DNA from: Pampus argenteus
Taxonomy: Eukaryota; Chordata; Actinopteri; Scombriformes; Stromateidae
Direction of reading: 5' to 3'
NCBI GenBank assembly: GCA_036937835.1
Contig: CM072878.1
Location: forward strand, 9,114,501 to 9,178,500
Length of the DNA: 64,000 bases
The translations under genes were made by a program, and so were the position numbers. Shown here piece after piece: positions 49,001-60,641 of this stretch (position 1 is its first letter; every line of letters begins with the position of its first letter). The notes below the pieces were generated by a model that ran no database searches, was not told where the DNA came from, and saw only the letters and a program-made list of their open reading frames with translations.

Positions 49001-52000
49001 TTTGTTTTTCTTTGTAGTTTGGAAATTAGGGATTTTTTTTACTTTTATTTAATCTCTTAATGTGTTGGAAATGCCAGCATTTAGCATCTTCCTGTTGCAT
49101 TCTTTGATGGCAGGAAAGCCATCAATGCTGCTTGCAGCTGACCTGTACCTGCATGAGGTGCGCCCACAGACCTGTGGCACACTATTGGCATTAGGATTAT
49201 TTCAATTCTGTAATGTTTGAAAAAACAGTTCATTTGCATCACAGACTGCCAAAGCTGCAGCTAAAAGACAGCACAGTACAACCTGAATGCTGCCATATCA
49301 TCAGGTCTGATATTCCCAATATCTTGCTCATGCTCATGTTTTTAAAGGAAACACACAGATCGGGCCACCCTGCTTAGACGTTAGGTAACACTATAAGGAA
49401 TTTAAGGACAACTGATTGGTTGAGATCGTCAAAAATATTGGTTAGGGACAATTTACCAGCAACCTGAGAGAGTAGCAGAGCAACATAAAGTAAAAACCCT
49501 GTTTATCATAAGATAATTGTGAAATAAAATGTGGAATATCACTTTAAATAGAAAATTAAAATAATACTGTTTTGGGTAAGGTATATAAGCAAATACATAT
49601 TACATAAAACTATACCTACTAGTAGTAAGCAGTACTACTTTTTACTAAAACTACTGGTACCGTGTTTACAAGAATGCATTCATTTAAGAATAGTTATACT
49701 AATTTTACACAATATAGTATAAAGAAATGTATGTTATAAATAATTTCACGATCATTTAACATTATATAATATAGCATGTCATTACTACACAAACACGCCT
49801 TTGCAGGAAGAAGAAATATGAGGTCTACATGATGACCTCATTGCTGGACGACTGAAGACCAATAGCAGCACAGGCCCCATAAGGCCAAGTCAAAGACAGG
49901 ATATTCCCAGCATGCATTTCACAGGGGTCAATATGCTAATTTTAGCACCACAGCCAATGGCAGTTCGGGAGTTGTGCTCCAGATACAGGAGGGTCTGGAT
50001 CGGGTTACACGGCGGAGACACGAACAGCATATGTGCAGGAATAAAGATGGGAACTCTACATCCGTAAAACTGAACGACCTATCACTATCACTCTTACCAT
50101 ATGTACTGTATGTACAGCCAACCGTGTCTCCTTAGTTACCATACTATTGGCACCAAAAAGCACTGATCATGTGACAGCGTTACTCTCTAGGGGTGGTGGT
50201 GGGTGTCTTCCTGTAATAGGAGTCTCATAGGTCTGTGAGGGTACATAACCTGACACATCACAACCATAAGAACAGTAGTAAATTCATCAACTCCTGACAG
50301 GCAGATCAGAACGTCACCATCCTTGGGCAAAGTGTACGGTGTCTGAAATGACAGACCGCAGTAATGCAGTCAAGGCGCTCTCATCTTCCCTGACTTGTTT
50401 TTGTAGCCCCTTGCAGACACACAGGTGAAAGATCTGTGAGTTTGTGGGTTTCTAAAAATAAAACCCAATACAGGTTCAGCTTTAAATTTAAAATGTTCGC
50501 TTACAACTTACACTCCCGATATTCATGTAACACAGTATCAGTTCCTGTGTGCCCGGTGTTCAGAATATGCTGTTCCCTGCCTCCCGGTTAAGTAATGTGA
50601 TTAATAAACGATGAGCCGACTGGTTCTATCCTCAGAGCAGGAGTGAATTTTCATTTTGGCACCTTGGACCTGAGGCCATATATATTCATAGATTGGTATC
50701 AGCATATACGAGCTTGAGGGCCTGAGGGAATGGTGCAAACCCGGGAAATATTGTACTACGCTCTGGTGTCACATATTGTGTACACATTCATGAAGACTTA
50801 ACACAATTGCAGTGGTGAACAAAGCTCAATGGTGCTGGGGAAAGAGAGATCAGACAGCTCTGTGACGCGCACACACACACACACACACACTCACACGCTT
50901 GCACAAACTATAGGCAGGCAAATAATGAAGATGAACCTAATCTCCTCTGCCAGTCTATATGTTACTGCGCTAAGAATGGAGATGAAAGCGTGTGAGTCGG
51001 TGGCAGGCTGCTGATATTAGCTCTGGTGTCAGGTGTTACAGATTCCCACACGGATTTCACCTGCTGTTCAGTGTTCCTGAGAGCTTCCTGTCAAAAGAGC
51101 AGATACTCATAATCCAGACTGTCGACAGCAGTTGCTGTGAACCGGGTGAACCCGATCTACGCTGTCCATGGCCTCAAATTAAAGTCTAGTGCGACACCTT
51201 TTTAATTTGCTCCGCTCGTCCCCATTCGCCTGCTGACGTGTGTCAAAAAGAGTAGTAGAAAATATTATCATTAGATGTGCCTGGACATATATATAGATAA
51301 TTAGTCCAATGCCTTTGTCAGTGTACATTTTTGAAATTTAGAGGAGGGATGACGCGCATCAAAGGTTGAAGACAAGCAGCAACTACCACTACGCTACAAG
51401 GACACTTCCACATCTTCAGACTTTTAATGAAGTTGTACAGCCATCATCTTTAGGTATAAAGGAGAATTTACCAGCCTTTATCAGTGCATGTTTATGTATA
51501 ATGATACCACTATATGGGTGACATCATACTAAACCTTGTGTTTTAAGAATTGTTTTTGTTCTTAATGTTTAATATGAATATGGCAAATCCTTCTCTGGTG
51601 TTCGTTTGTGTGTTTTTTCAGTCTTAAACATACAAAACTTTCTCTAAAGCCTCAAATCTTGTTTCAGTACACATATAATTAACAAGAGATTCACCTGTTA
51701 AACACATCAGTGCATATAGACATTAAATATGTTTACGTTGCATTACTCAATTAAACCTTAGATAATGGAAAATGAAACTGATATCTCCGGATGTAGGGTC
51801 AACTCAGTGAAAGCCCTTCTCACATTAAAAGAGATTACAGCCAGATGGCACTAAGGTTCCATGCAGCGTCTGTCCTCTAGTGGTCTGAACAGAAAGCACT
51901 GGCTCTCACACTGCAGAGGGAGCTGTTGAATGCGTCGTCAACCACGTCATTAAGAGGTAATGTCATTACTCTGCTGACTTCATAGAATTTTGTCTTACCA

Positions 52001-52137
52001 TTCAGAATGCATCAGCACTGCCACCAGGGGCAGGATATAGGATGGGATATAAATGAATGTCTTTTCCTCTGGGGGTCACCACACACATCCTCTCTCTGTG
52101 ACTTGGCAAGAAAAGACAAACACCTAACAAAAACATT

Positions 52138-52143
52138 TTTATT
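52138..52143 (-). terminator. pecam1: Poly(A) signal of pecam1
   Basis: AATAAA on the minus strand lies about 190 bp beyond the pecam1 stop codon. Confidence 0.65.
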
Positions 52144-52329
52144 TGCCCTTCCTCAGAGACAAAGCAAGTGAATTTACAATATGGAATGCTCTCAAAGCAA
52201 AGCTCTACAAAAAAATACCAAAAGTGTGCGATTGCTCAGGGCTGTTCATGGTTCTTCAGCACAAAAGACTCCGGCTGCATTAACGAGCCGGATAAATAAA
52301 CTAATAAATATTCATGTTGGGTCGTGTTT

Positions 52330-55300
52330 TCATTCCTCGTGGTTAGCGGTGTTGGTGACAGCACTGTTGTCAGTCTCATCTATGTGGTCATCCTGGACGC
52401 TATGGTTGCCGTGGTTACCGTGCTCACCATGGTCAATGTGGTGATCCGTATCATGATTCAGCTGTGCATATTCCACTAAACCCTGCTAGGAGGGAAAAAA
52501 ATTTAATATGAGACTTGTATGAAGAAATAATTAGAGCTCTATACTTTGAACTGGATTACTGACGCTGATTGTAAGATTAGTGTCATGTACCATAGTACTA
52601 TGTACTGTATGTATGTATGTGTACCTATGTGTAGTATGAGCATATACTGTGTTAATTTTGTTGTGCATGTTTCTACTTACACCATCGGCCTCCTCTGGAA
52701 CACCTGCAAAAACAAAACCAGACGACAGGCTCAGGAAACAATAGGAGTCTAAAGATTAAAAGGAGGACTTGCATAGTCATCACCACTTGCACAAACAGCT
52801 CCTTGCTCCCAGGAAACAAGGATCTTATCACATCGCACACATTCACTTTACAGAAATATAAACAGTACATGCTAATAGAGCCTTTTTCTTACGAGCAGGT
52901 CAGCATATAGAGCAAAAAAACAAACGTGTTATAGTGTTCTCCTTGACCACTTGCTGCATCATTGTTAATACCGCTGACATTTAAACTGTTAGGAGTTATT
53001 ACGAACCAGCGACTGAACAATGGACAAGAGCTCCCCCATGAGAATCACACAATGGAGCGTGTTGCTCACTTAGTCTTAACGGATGTACTCACTGTTTGAG
53101 TATAATTTAGAGTTAGAACAGGAAGTTCCCGTTGACGAAAGCAGGAAATGGACACCTGGAGACTGGGCCTTCTGTTTTTATGCAACATTCTTTCACTAAC
53201 AATGTAGATGTTTACAGTTGGAGCTGAAACCTGTTTCCTGGCGCTTTCTTTCAAACGTCAGAAAATGGCCTGATTTTCCTAACCATGTAACGTTCGAGGG
53301 GTTTGAAGGAAGAGGAGAATAGACTTACCTTGCTTGGAGTTGCGTACTTCGCTGTACACTGTGTCTGTTGCCTTGTTTACTGGAGCTGTCAAGGAACAAA
53401 CACATTGTTCTTTAGACTTTAGACAGTTTCTAGATCAAAATGATTAAGATTTATTAAAAAAATATAATGTTTAGAGACAGTCTCACCTTTGTTGGGATCT
53501 GCCTGTCTGATCTGCACCTCAGTATATTCAGGTTCTGGGTTCCCTGGAGAGGTCACACTATTCTGGTCATCAGACTCTGCAGCACGATACAGAATACAGT
53601 TAAACTTTACACCTTTTTTATATTATATTAACAGAATAAAGGTTACATAAGGTAATATTTAAAGTGTATTTCCTTACTGTCAACAAACCCCATGAAAAGG
53701 ACATGTTCCTTAATTCACCACCACTGTAGTTTGAGTCAATCTGTCCAGCTGCCGTAGCACTAACTGTGCAATAATCTACCATTGAAAAATAGTCCCTAAC
53801 AAATGCATTTTTTTTTACTTTGGGTTAAGTAATGTTTGCTAAAAAATTGTTTAGGTTGTTTAAGGACATTTCTTAGCCTTTGAAAAAATAAAAGTAAATA
53901 TTTGTATGTCATGTTCAGTGCCACAGATAGTGTAGGGAAGTCAGAAAATATGGAGAGACACAGTAAAGCATTGTTGGTTTTAGTCTTTTCACTGAACACT
54001 AACCTCATCCTTCAATAATAGTATCAATACAATTAAAACCCATACTCACCAGAGGCTGAAGCATGTTCACTCCAAACACTCTTTCCAATCATGCCAGGAG
54101 TGACTACACAGCGAGGACAAACGGCATTGGGCTCAGTTCAAATATATAATAACAATAACTGCTTTAATGTGTAACAATAAACAAAGATGCTACTTTAATA
54201 ATGTTTTACTAGAACAATTTGCAGCACAGTTTTCACATCAGCATACTAGGCTTTACCATTGGCAGCCTCATTGACCTCTGCCTGGGTGAGGCTCAGCCGC
54301 TCTGTCTTCGTGCTGGCCGACTTCCTAAAATGAGGCGGACACAAAACACAATAAACTCTGTAAAACTGTGGGCGTCACTGTACTGCTTACTCTTGTAATT
54401 AACACTACTTCACCTTAAAAGGTTTTTGATAAGAACAGGAACAATGTTACTCACACCGACAGCTTGCCCGTTCTTTTCCGCTTAAATTGACGGAGACGTG
54501 TTTTAAAGATGATAACAAGGATAAGGGCCAGTATGAGCAGGATACAGAAGACTACAATGAGACCAATCTTCCACCCAGCCAACTTCACTGTAGAATACAT
54601 AAAACACATAGATGGGTATGAATTATATTATATATTTTAATGTTAAAACACAGAATGTTAATAAACCTAATAAATGTGTGTTAAATATGTTGCATAAAAC
54701 AATCCTTTTATATAGCCTTAATAGCCTTTCCTCTTAACCATCACAAATACATGCCAAACCCTTAAAGTAAAAATCATTAAGATTTTTATCAAATCAAACC
54801 TCCCTTTGAACACTATTTATGGTCTGCATTAAAAGTCTTTATATTCTGTAATTATCTCATTGATATGAGCCAGCTCTTTACTCTCCTGCAGTCATATCAG
54901 AGCCGTATCAAACTACTGCTACGGCAAACATTTCCTACGGCCACTGCTTCAAATTAAAAGTGTTCACCCGGCGAAATACACGGTGACTTTTATTGTGAAG
55001 CAGCAAGAGTAGAATGCAATGTATTTTACATGCGAGGTTACCACTGACCGCAATCGTTTATAATGAGCTGTATTCCTCCAACTCAGGAAGTGACCAACTC
55101 CCATTATTGTGGCCTGCTGGAAAACTAATCATGCTTTGCACAGCATGATGGTTATTGACTGACTCCAGTAACCACAGATTAACCAAATCACCAGAACTGA
55201 AATATTAAGGTTTATAACCTAAACCGAACTGTAATATGTAAAAATTACGCCTTAAAACGCAACCATCCTGTCATGTAATACCACTTGCACCGTCGGCACT

Positions 55301-58300
55301 TAGTCAAAGTCCTAATTTACCAGCTAACAGAACACTGATAATGCACTATTGATTAGGTGCTAACATAGACATAGTGTAATTGGTTTGGATTGTGGAGTAT
55401 GAATTCACCAATTCTTACATATTGCACATTAAAGGCTTCAGTAAGAGCACGACCATTATTCACACTATTAACTTAAGACAAAACACACCTCCAATCACGA
55501 CAGTGGGACTCCGTTGGGGTTCGTTGGCCTCGTTGGTGCTCACACAGTAGTATATCCCTTTGTGCTCTCCTTTGACATGTTTGATGCTGTAGGTTCCTTT
55601 CAGGTTCTTGGAGGTCTGGGAATGAAGCGCATGCTTTGACTCATTGTGGAACCAGGTGAAGTTAACGGGAGGAGAACCTCTCTTAACAGAGCAGAGGAGA
55701 GTCACCTCCTGCCCTTCAGAGATGTGCCCTATGTTGGGCTGTGTGGTCAACAATGGTTTTGACACGGGCTCTGCAGAGAGTAAACGCATGTTAAACGTGC
55801 AGTCCACAATGTTTACATCAGTGTCATTGAATGCGTTATCATCGTTCCTGCATCCAACATACCTATGATTTTGGTTGAACGCAGCAGCTGCTGTCCTGAT
55901 CCTGTCATCGGAGGCTTGTTTCGATTATTTTTTGCATGACAAAGAAAGTTGTCGATGTCAGAGCTCTTGTAGATGGCTGAGGTGTTGAAGATAGCTTGTT
56001 CCCCTGGCTTGCTCACTACCTTGACATTAGACATCCTGTTAGGGCCGTGCAGGGTGTAGCTGATGGGCAGGGTGCCACTGTCACTGTGACAGAGCAGCTG
56101 AAAGCGCTTCCCCAACACCAGCACCCCTCCCACCACACTCAATTTAGGCTCTGAAACAGGAACTGGGAATATGAAGTTAGTCAGAGCAGCAGTAAAAAGC
56201 AGAATACAGAAATAAAGATATCTTCAGCATCTTTATTGTGATAATATAACGATTCTTTTGCTTCTGTTCTTGTTCGCTGCAGCTGATGACTTACCTTTGG
56301 CTTTAACAACAACTGTTTGGCTTTCTTTTATAAAACTGTGTGTAACAGAAGTAGCCTGAGCTCTACACGTGTAGTTGCCATTTTTGTCAGGTTGTGCCAC
56401 AGCAAAGTAAGTGTTTCCACTGGTGAGTTTGACGTTATCTTTGTAGATGGAGATGGTTTGATTGTTGATCTTCTCAGGAACGTAAACGGAGACAGAGCAG
56501 GTCAGTTTGAATTTGTCACCCTCAAATATGTCTATCGGCTCCACAGTCAGATGTGGTTTTGAAAACAGCTCTGTTGGGGAGCAAAAAAAACCAATCATTA
56601 TGCAATCTTTATACAGTACATTTTTATTTTGAAAATGGGTTGAAACCTAAGATGAAACTTGATGTTATATTAAGTAATTGATAATATGGATAACATCTAG
56701 TATTTGCCTTTGACTGTGATGTTAAGATGGGTTTCTTTCTGCATATTGCCCCACTCTGCCTTGCACACAAGTTCTCCAGAGTGGTCTAGTGCTGTGAATC
56801 GATGACTGAGGCTGGCTGAGGCTTTCTTCAGGATCATCCTGTCCCTAGTCAGGAATACTTCAAGGTTCGGCGGTGGATTCACCACTTTACAGACCACCTC
56901 CATTATGTCACCCTCATAGACAGTTGTGGAGGGCAGCACGTTCATAATAGGCACAATGTGGAGAACTGCAAGACACAAGTCAGAATAGTGAATCAACACA
57001 ACCTCCTCTTAAAGCAATGTGATCATTGGTGACATAACTGCTGCTGGTCTAATCACCTTTCACTATCACTTGAATCTTGTTGCTGCTTTCGGAGCGTCTG
57101 CTACCAGAAACCAGGATGATCTCATAGTCACAGTACAGATGACTGTCTCCAACCTGCTTCAGGGCCAGCTTGGTCTCTGATGACTTTTGAGTGGGCACTG
57201 TCTGCTTTATCTGCTGAACCTCTCCAGTCCTAAATTTCTGATAAAACCGGAAGACAAGGTCTCCCTTCTCTTCTGGAGCACTGCAGGTGGCTATGAAGTC
57301 CTCACTCTCATAGAGGTTATTCTTACTTAACAGAAGAGTGGGAGTCTGCAGGCCTGAGGAGAGACACATCCAACATGACAGTGGAATTGTTGTTAATCCA
57401 GATATAATAGACACACATATGTACAAGCCGCCATTTAAAGGAAATGTGCGTAAACTTTACATCCCTGACACTGATTTTCTGAAGTTCACTATGAGTCATA
57501 AAACATATGTTGAATATGGACATAGACGTGTGCTGATATATGAAGATTTTTAGGTTCTAGTATTTTATGCTCATTTTTCACATGTTTTTTCACACAACAA
57601 GGGGAAGGAACTAAACCAAAATAATCTATATTATTTATATGAAATATAAAACATATATTGTACCAAGTTGTTCTTTTCAGCCCTACCTGTGACAGTCAGT
57701 TGGCTGATGCTGCTTTTGCGCTTGTCCTTGACTGTGACCTGACATTCGTAATTTCCAGAGTCGGCTGCCCTGGCCGGTTTGAGATCATACTGGACTGTGT
57801 CTTCTTTGGTGGTTTCGGAGTGGATCAGAATGTCGTCCCGTGTAAACTTGAAAGTGTTTGTCAGGTGAATGGAGTTGTCGTGACTGACGATGACACGGCA
57901 GAAAAGGGTCACCGGTGTTCCACTCTGAACTGTACCGTTGGGTGTGATTGTCAGGTCAACCGAATCTATAATGTATGCTGCGGGTTCCAGTATCGCACAC
58001 ACACACACACACGCACACAGAGTAAAGAGAAATAATGTAATTAGGACTGCATGTCTTGCTAATATAAAATCAATATCAACAACAAATACAATGCTAAAGC
58101 CAGAGTCTGTTATTCTCTCCACAATAAAGGTGACGTCTGGAGGAAGGTGCTTCCTGTCAATCTACTGCCTAAAGGAAGGAAAAGTTTCAACAAACAGTGA
58201 GCAGTGACCCTCTCCTCCCCCCTGGGAGAGCTGTGTTGATTCATCCCAGCATCTGCTCTCACTCAGTAACAACAACTCAGTGCAACCTACCTTAATAGCT

Positions 58301-59468
58301 AGGAAACAATCACTTAGTCTGTAACCTCAGACTACTGCTTTAAGTACGGCTACTTGGCTCAGTGATGTAGCGATAGCTGAGGGTGGGAATGACTGCAGAA
58401 ACATCAGCCACTCTAATAGTAGGGCTGCTACTAACAATTATTTTCATTATCGCTTAATCTGCTGTGAAAGTGACAGTGAAAAATTATAATGAAACGAAGA
58501 ATATTCACTTTACTATCGTGTACTGCAAAAAAAAAACAAATAAAAAAAACAAACATCAAATTCTCAAATTTGAGAAGCTGGAATCAGAAACTATTTGCCA
58601 AAAATACTAAAACAGTTATTTGATCATCAAAATAGTTGCCCTTAGAAATAGTACTGTCACAATGATCTTTACTGAAGGTCAGATGCTTTTTTTTTAAATT
58701 TCAAGAAAAAAAGCAGTTGTGGATATAAAGGTATTTCACTGTTAAAGAAATATTTAACTTTTTTTGGAAATATGCTCACTGACTCTCAAATTAGTCTCAC
58801 CAAGATAAGACTGTTATCACTCCTCGCTTAAGAGATTCTTCTAGATGAGAGTCTCCTAATATACCTCTTGGCAAGAAAGCAGATGTCGATCTGTCACTTT
58901 ATGGTATTTATTCCCTCTATAGAAAACTAGCAAAGAGCTCCACATAAACCTCGGAGCAAAAAAGATAACAACAATCAAATTAACACTTTGACTGTTTGAG
59001 TGAAAAGCTAATTCAGCAAGTTCATTCATACTCGTGCTGATACGAAAGATTACTCAGCTTCTACCTGCGATAACAAAAATAGACTTCAATGAATCTCTCT
59101 AAAGATTTGAAAATATCAAGGAGGTCAATTCATGCAAAAAAAAATTACTTCTGGTTGTATGAGGTAAAAATAGCCTCCTTGTCTAATACAGTGAAAGAGT
59201 AAACTACACAACCCTCCTCATCCATTATTAGGTCAAATATACAGTATATAAGGCAGTTCTACTTACATGACTGCCCTCTGGCACATTGCCCTGTGTTTGA
59301 AGAAAAGCAGAGACACAGTAAGAGAAAACAGGAGATAACAAATAAGAATCAGGTCTAAGTAAAGGAACATCCTTTATCTTTGAAGCGTGGCAACAGTGGG
59401 TCCTTACAGAAGTGTAGGAGGCTGGTGAGAATCAGCAGCAGCAGTGGGTTAAGGGGTCTGGAGTCCAT
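52330..59468 (-). CDS. pecam1: Platelet/endothelial cell adhesion molecule 1 (PECAM1, CD31), 15 coding exons
   Basis: Homophilic adhesion and signalling receptor of endothelium and blood cells. Coding exons on the minus strand: 59468-59408, 59290-59267, 57977-57687, 57353-57057, 56965-56708, 56570-56295, 56150-55863, 55770-55489, 54587-54455, 54324-54257, 54103-54050, 53576-53487, 53385-53329, 52703-52681 and 52482-52330. They total 2355 nt and 784 aa (human 738). A Leu-rich signal peptide is in exon 1. Six Ig-like domains, one per phase-1 exon, follow from about residue 29 to 592. One membrane span (about 600-620) precedes a basic RLRQFKRKR stop. Tail tyrosines: EYTEV at Y695, TVYSEV at Y718 (identical to the human second motif) and VEYAQL at Y739, an added canonical ITIM. 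GTLPISY in domain 5 also matches human. The tail ends in a His/Asp/Gly-rich stretch. The donor after domain 3 is GC. Confidence 0.93.
56571..56707 (-). other. pecam1: GC-AG intron of pecam1
   Basis: The Ig domain 3 exon must end in phase 1 to match all the other Ig exons. The in-frame junction is GTCAAAG|GCAAAT at 56708/56707, a GC donor close to the GC-donor consensus. The acceptor AG is at 56572-56571. Confidence 0.7.
57995..58019 (-). repeat. pecam1: CA/GT microsatellite beside the acceptor of pecam1 Ig exon 1
   Basis: On the minus strand an imperfect GT run ends 16 bp before the acceptor AG (57979-57978), leaving a weak polypyrimidine tract. Confidence 0.9.
58422..58640 (-). repeat. Dispersed fish repeat, copy C (reverse orientation)
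   Basis: Plus-strand GGGCTGCTACTAACAATTAT and TTTTCATTATCGCTTAATCT, then TTTGAGAAGCTGGAATCAGA and CATCAAAATAGTTG near the other end, are the reverse complement of the family found at 45749. It sits in pecam1 intron 2. Confidence 0.6.
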
Positions 59469-59499
59469 CCTGAGTGATAGTAGTTCACTGCTGTAAGAT

Positions 59500-60601
59500 T
59501 AAGAAACAGCAGCAGAGGGCCGCGGAGAAAGAGGCCAGAGTGGCAGGGGAGGACCAGGAAGGGAGGGGCGGAGTGTTATGTGAAAATTGTTGTTCATCTT
59601 CTTATCACACACACTCATTGTGCTGATTGTCTGCACAGGAAATGACCATTCCTTCCTCAAGATATTGCATTTACTTGTGTTTATTAGCATGCAGGAGAAG
59701 AGAGATTCCAGCAATAAAGCAGGAGACCCTTGAAGAGTTTCTTACATAATTTATACAAAAACATTTTAATATAAATTACAGTCATCTGCATATATATATA
59801 ACCGTTCTTTATTCAGGGAAACCTTGACTGTATATTCTATTACAGTGTTATTAGAGACTAAAGGATTAGACAAATCAAAGGAACAAACACATCAGGAATT
59901 ATGCAAGAACCAAGAGGCCGTGCACCAGTTTGCTCAGCCAACCAACTCTCCGTGTAAATTGTTAATGCCGTCTGCTGTGCTCTACCGAGTCCTACTGGGT
60001 TATCCGCTCTCTAATGAAATCTATTAAGCATAATAAAAACATACAGTGTTTTGACATCTACCACCTTATACCCCATACTAAATCATCTCCCCAGTGTGCT
60101 TGTGTAAAAACTGTGAGATGAAATGATGGAGGCACTGAATCATTTATAGGATACAAACTAAGAGCTTAGAAACTGCCAAGCTTTAACCGCAGAGTAGTGA
60201 TGACTTATATATGATGGACATGTACAAAAAAAAAGATTAAATGATTATGTTTACAATTTGGGATATCAATCCTTCAGTTTATCTACTAACCAGACAATAA
60301 GGAAATTAGACTTGAGGAGACTGAAATATTATGTCATGGATGGCTTCACTGGTAATATATTGAATGCTTATATCACAGATTGTAATTATAATTTCAAACA
60401 TTTGCTGTCACACGTGTAAACATTTCAATAATGAGGAGTTGGTTGTCGTCAATTTTATTGCCACATCTTATGCAGCATCTTGCAATATGTATCTATGTCC
60501 ACTGAGAGGCAGTAAAGATTAACAGAAAAACAGGTTGCTTGTAAACCCCAAACCTTCTGCTCTGCAGTTTTAGCTGCACAATGCTCCCACTTTTATTTGT
60601 G

Positions 60602-60641
<40 letters not shown>

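Larger units (their letters stand above)
41860..52120. other. Gene-poor region of about 10 kb between ppp1r27 and pecam1
   Basis: No coding exon is supported on either strand. It contains an orphan minus-strand AATAAA at 42468-42473, a dispersed repeat copy at 45749-46070, an A25-like homopolymer near 45463-45487, CA microsatellites near 42163 and 50870, and a CCAAT/ZNF143-like cluster at about 49900-49960. It could hold a long non-coding RNA or distal enhancers; neither is shown. Confidence 0.5.
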
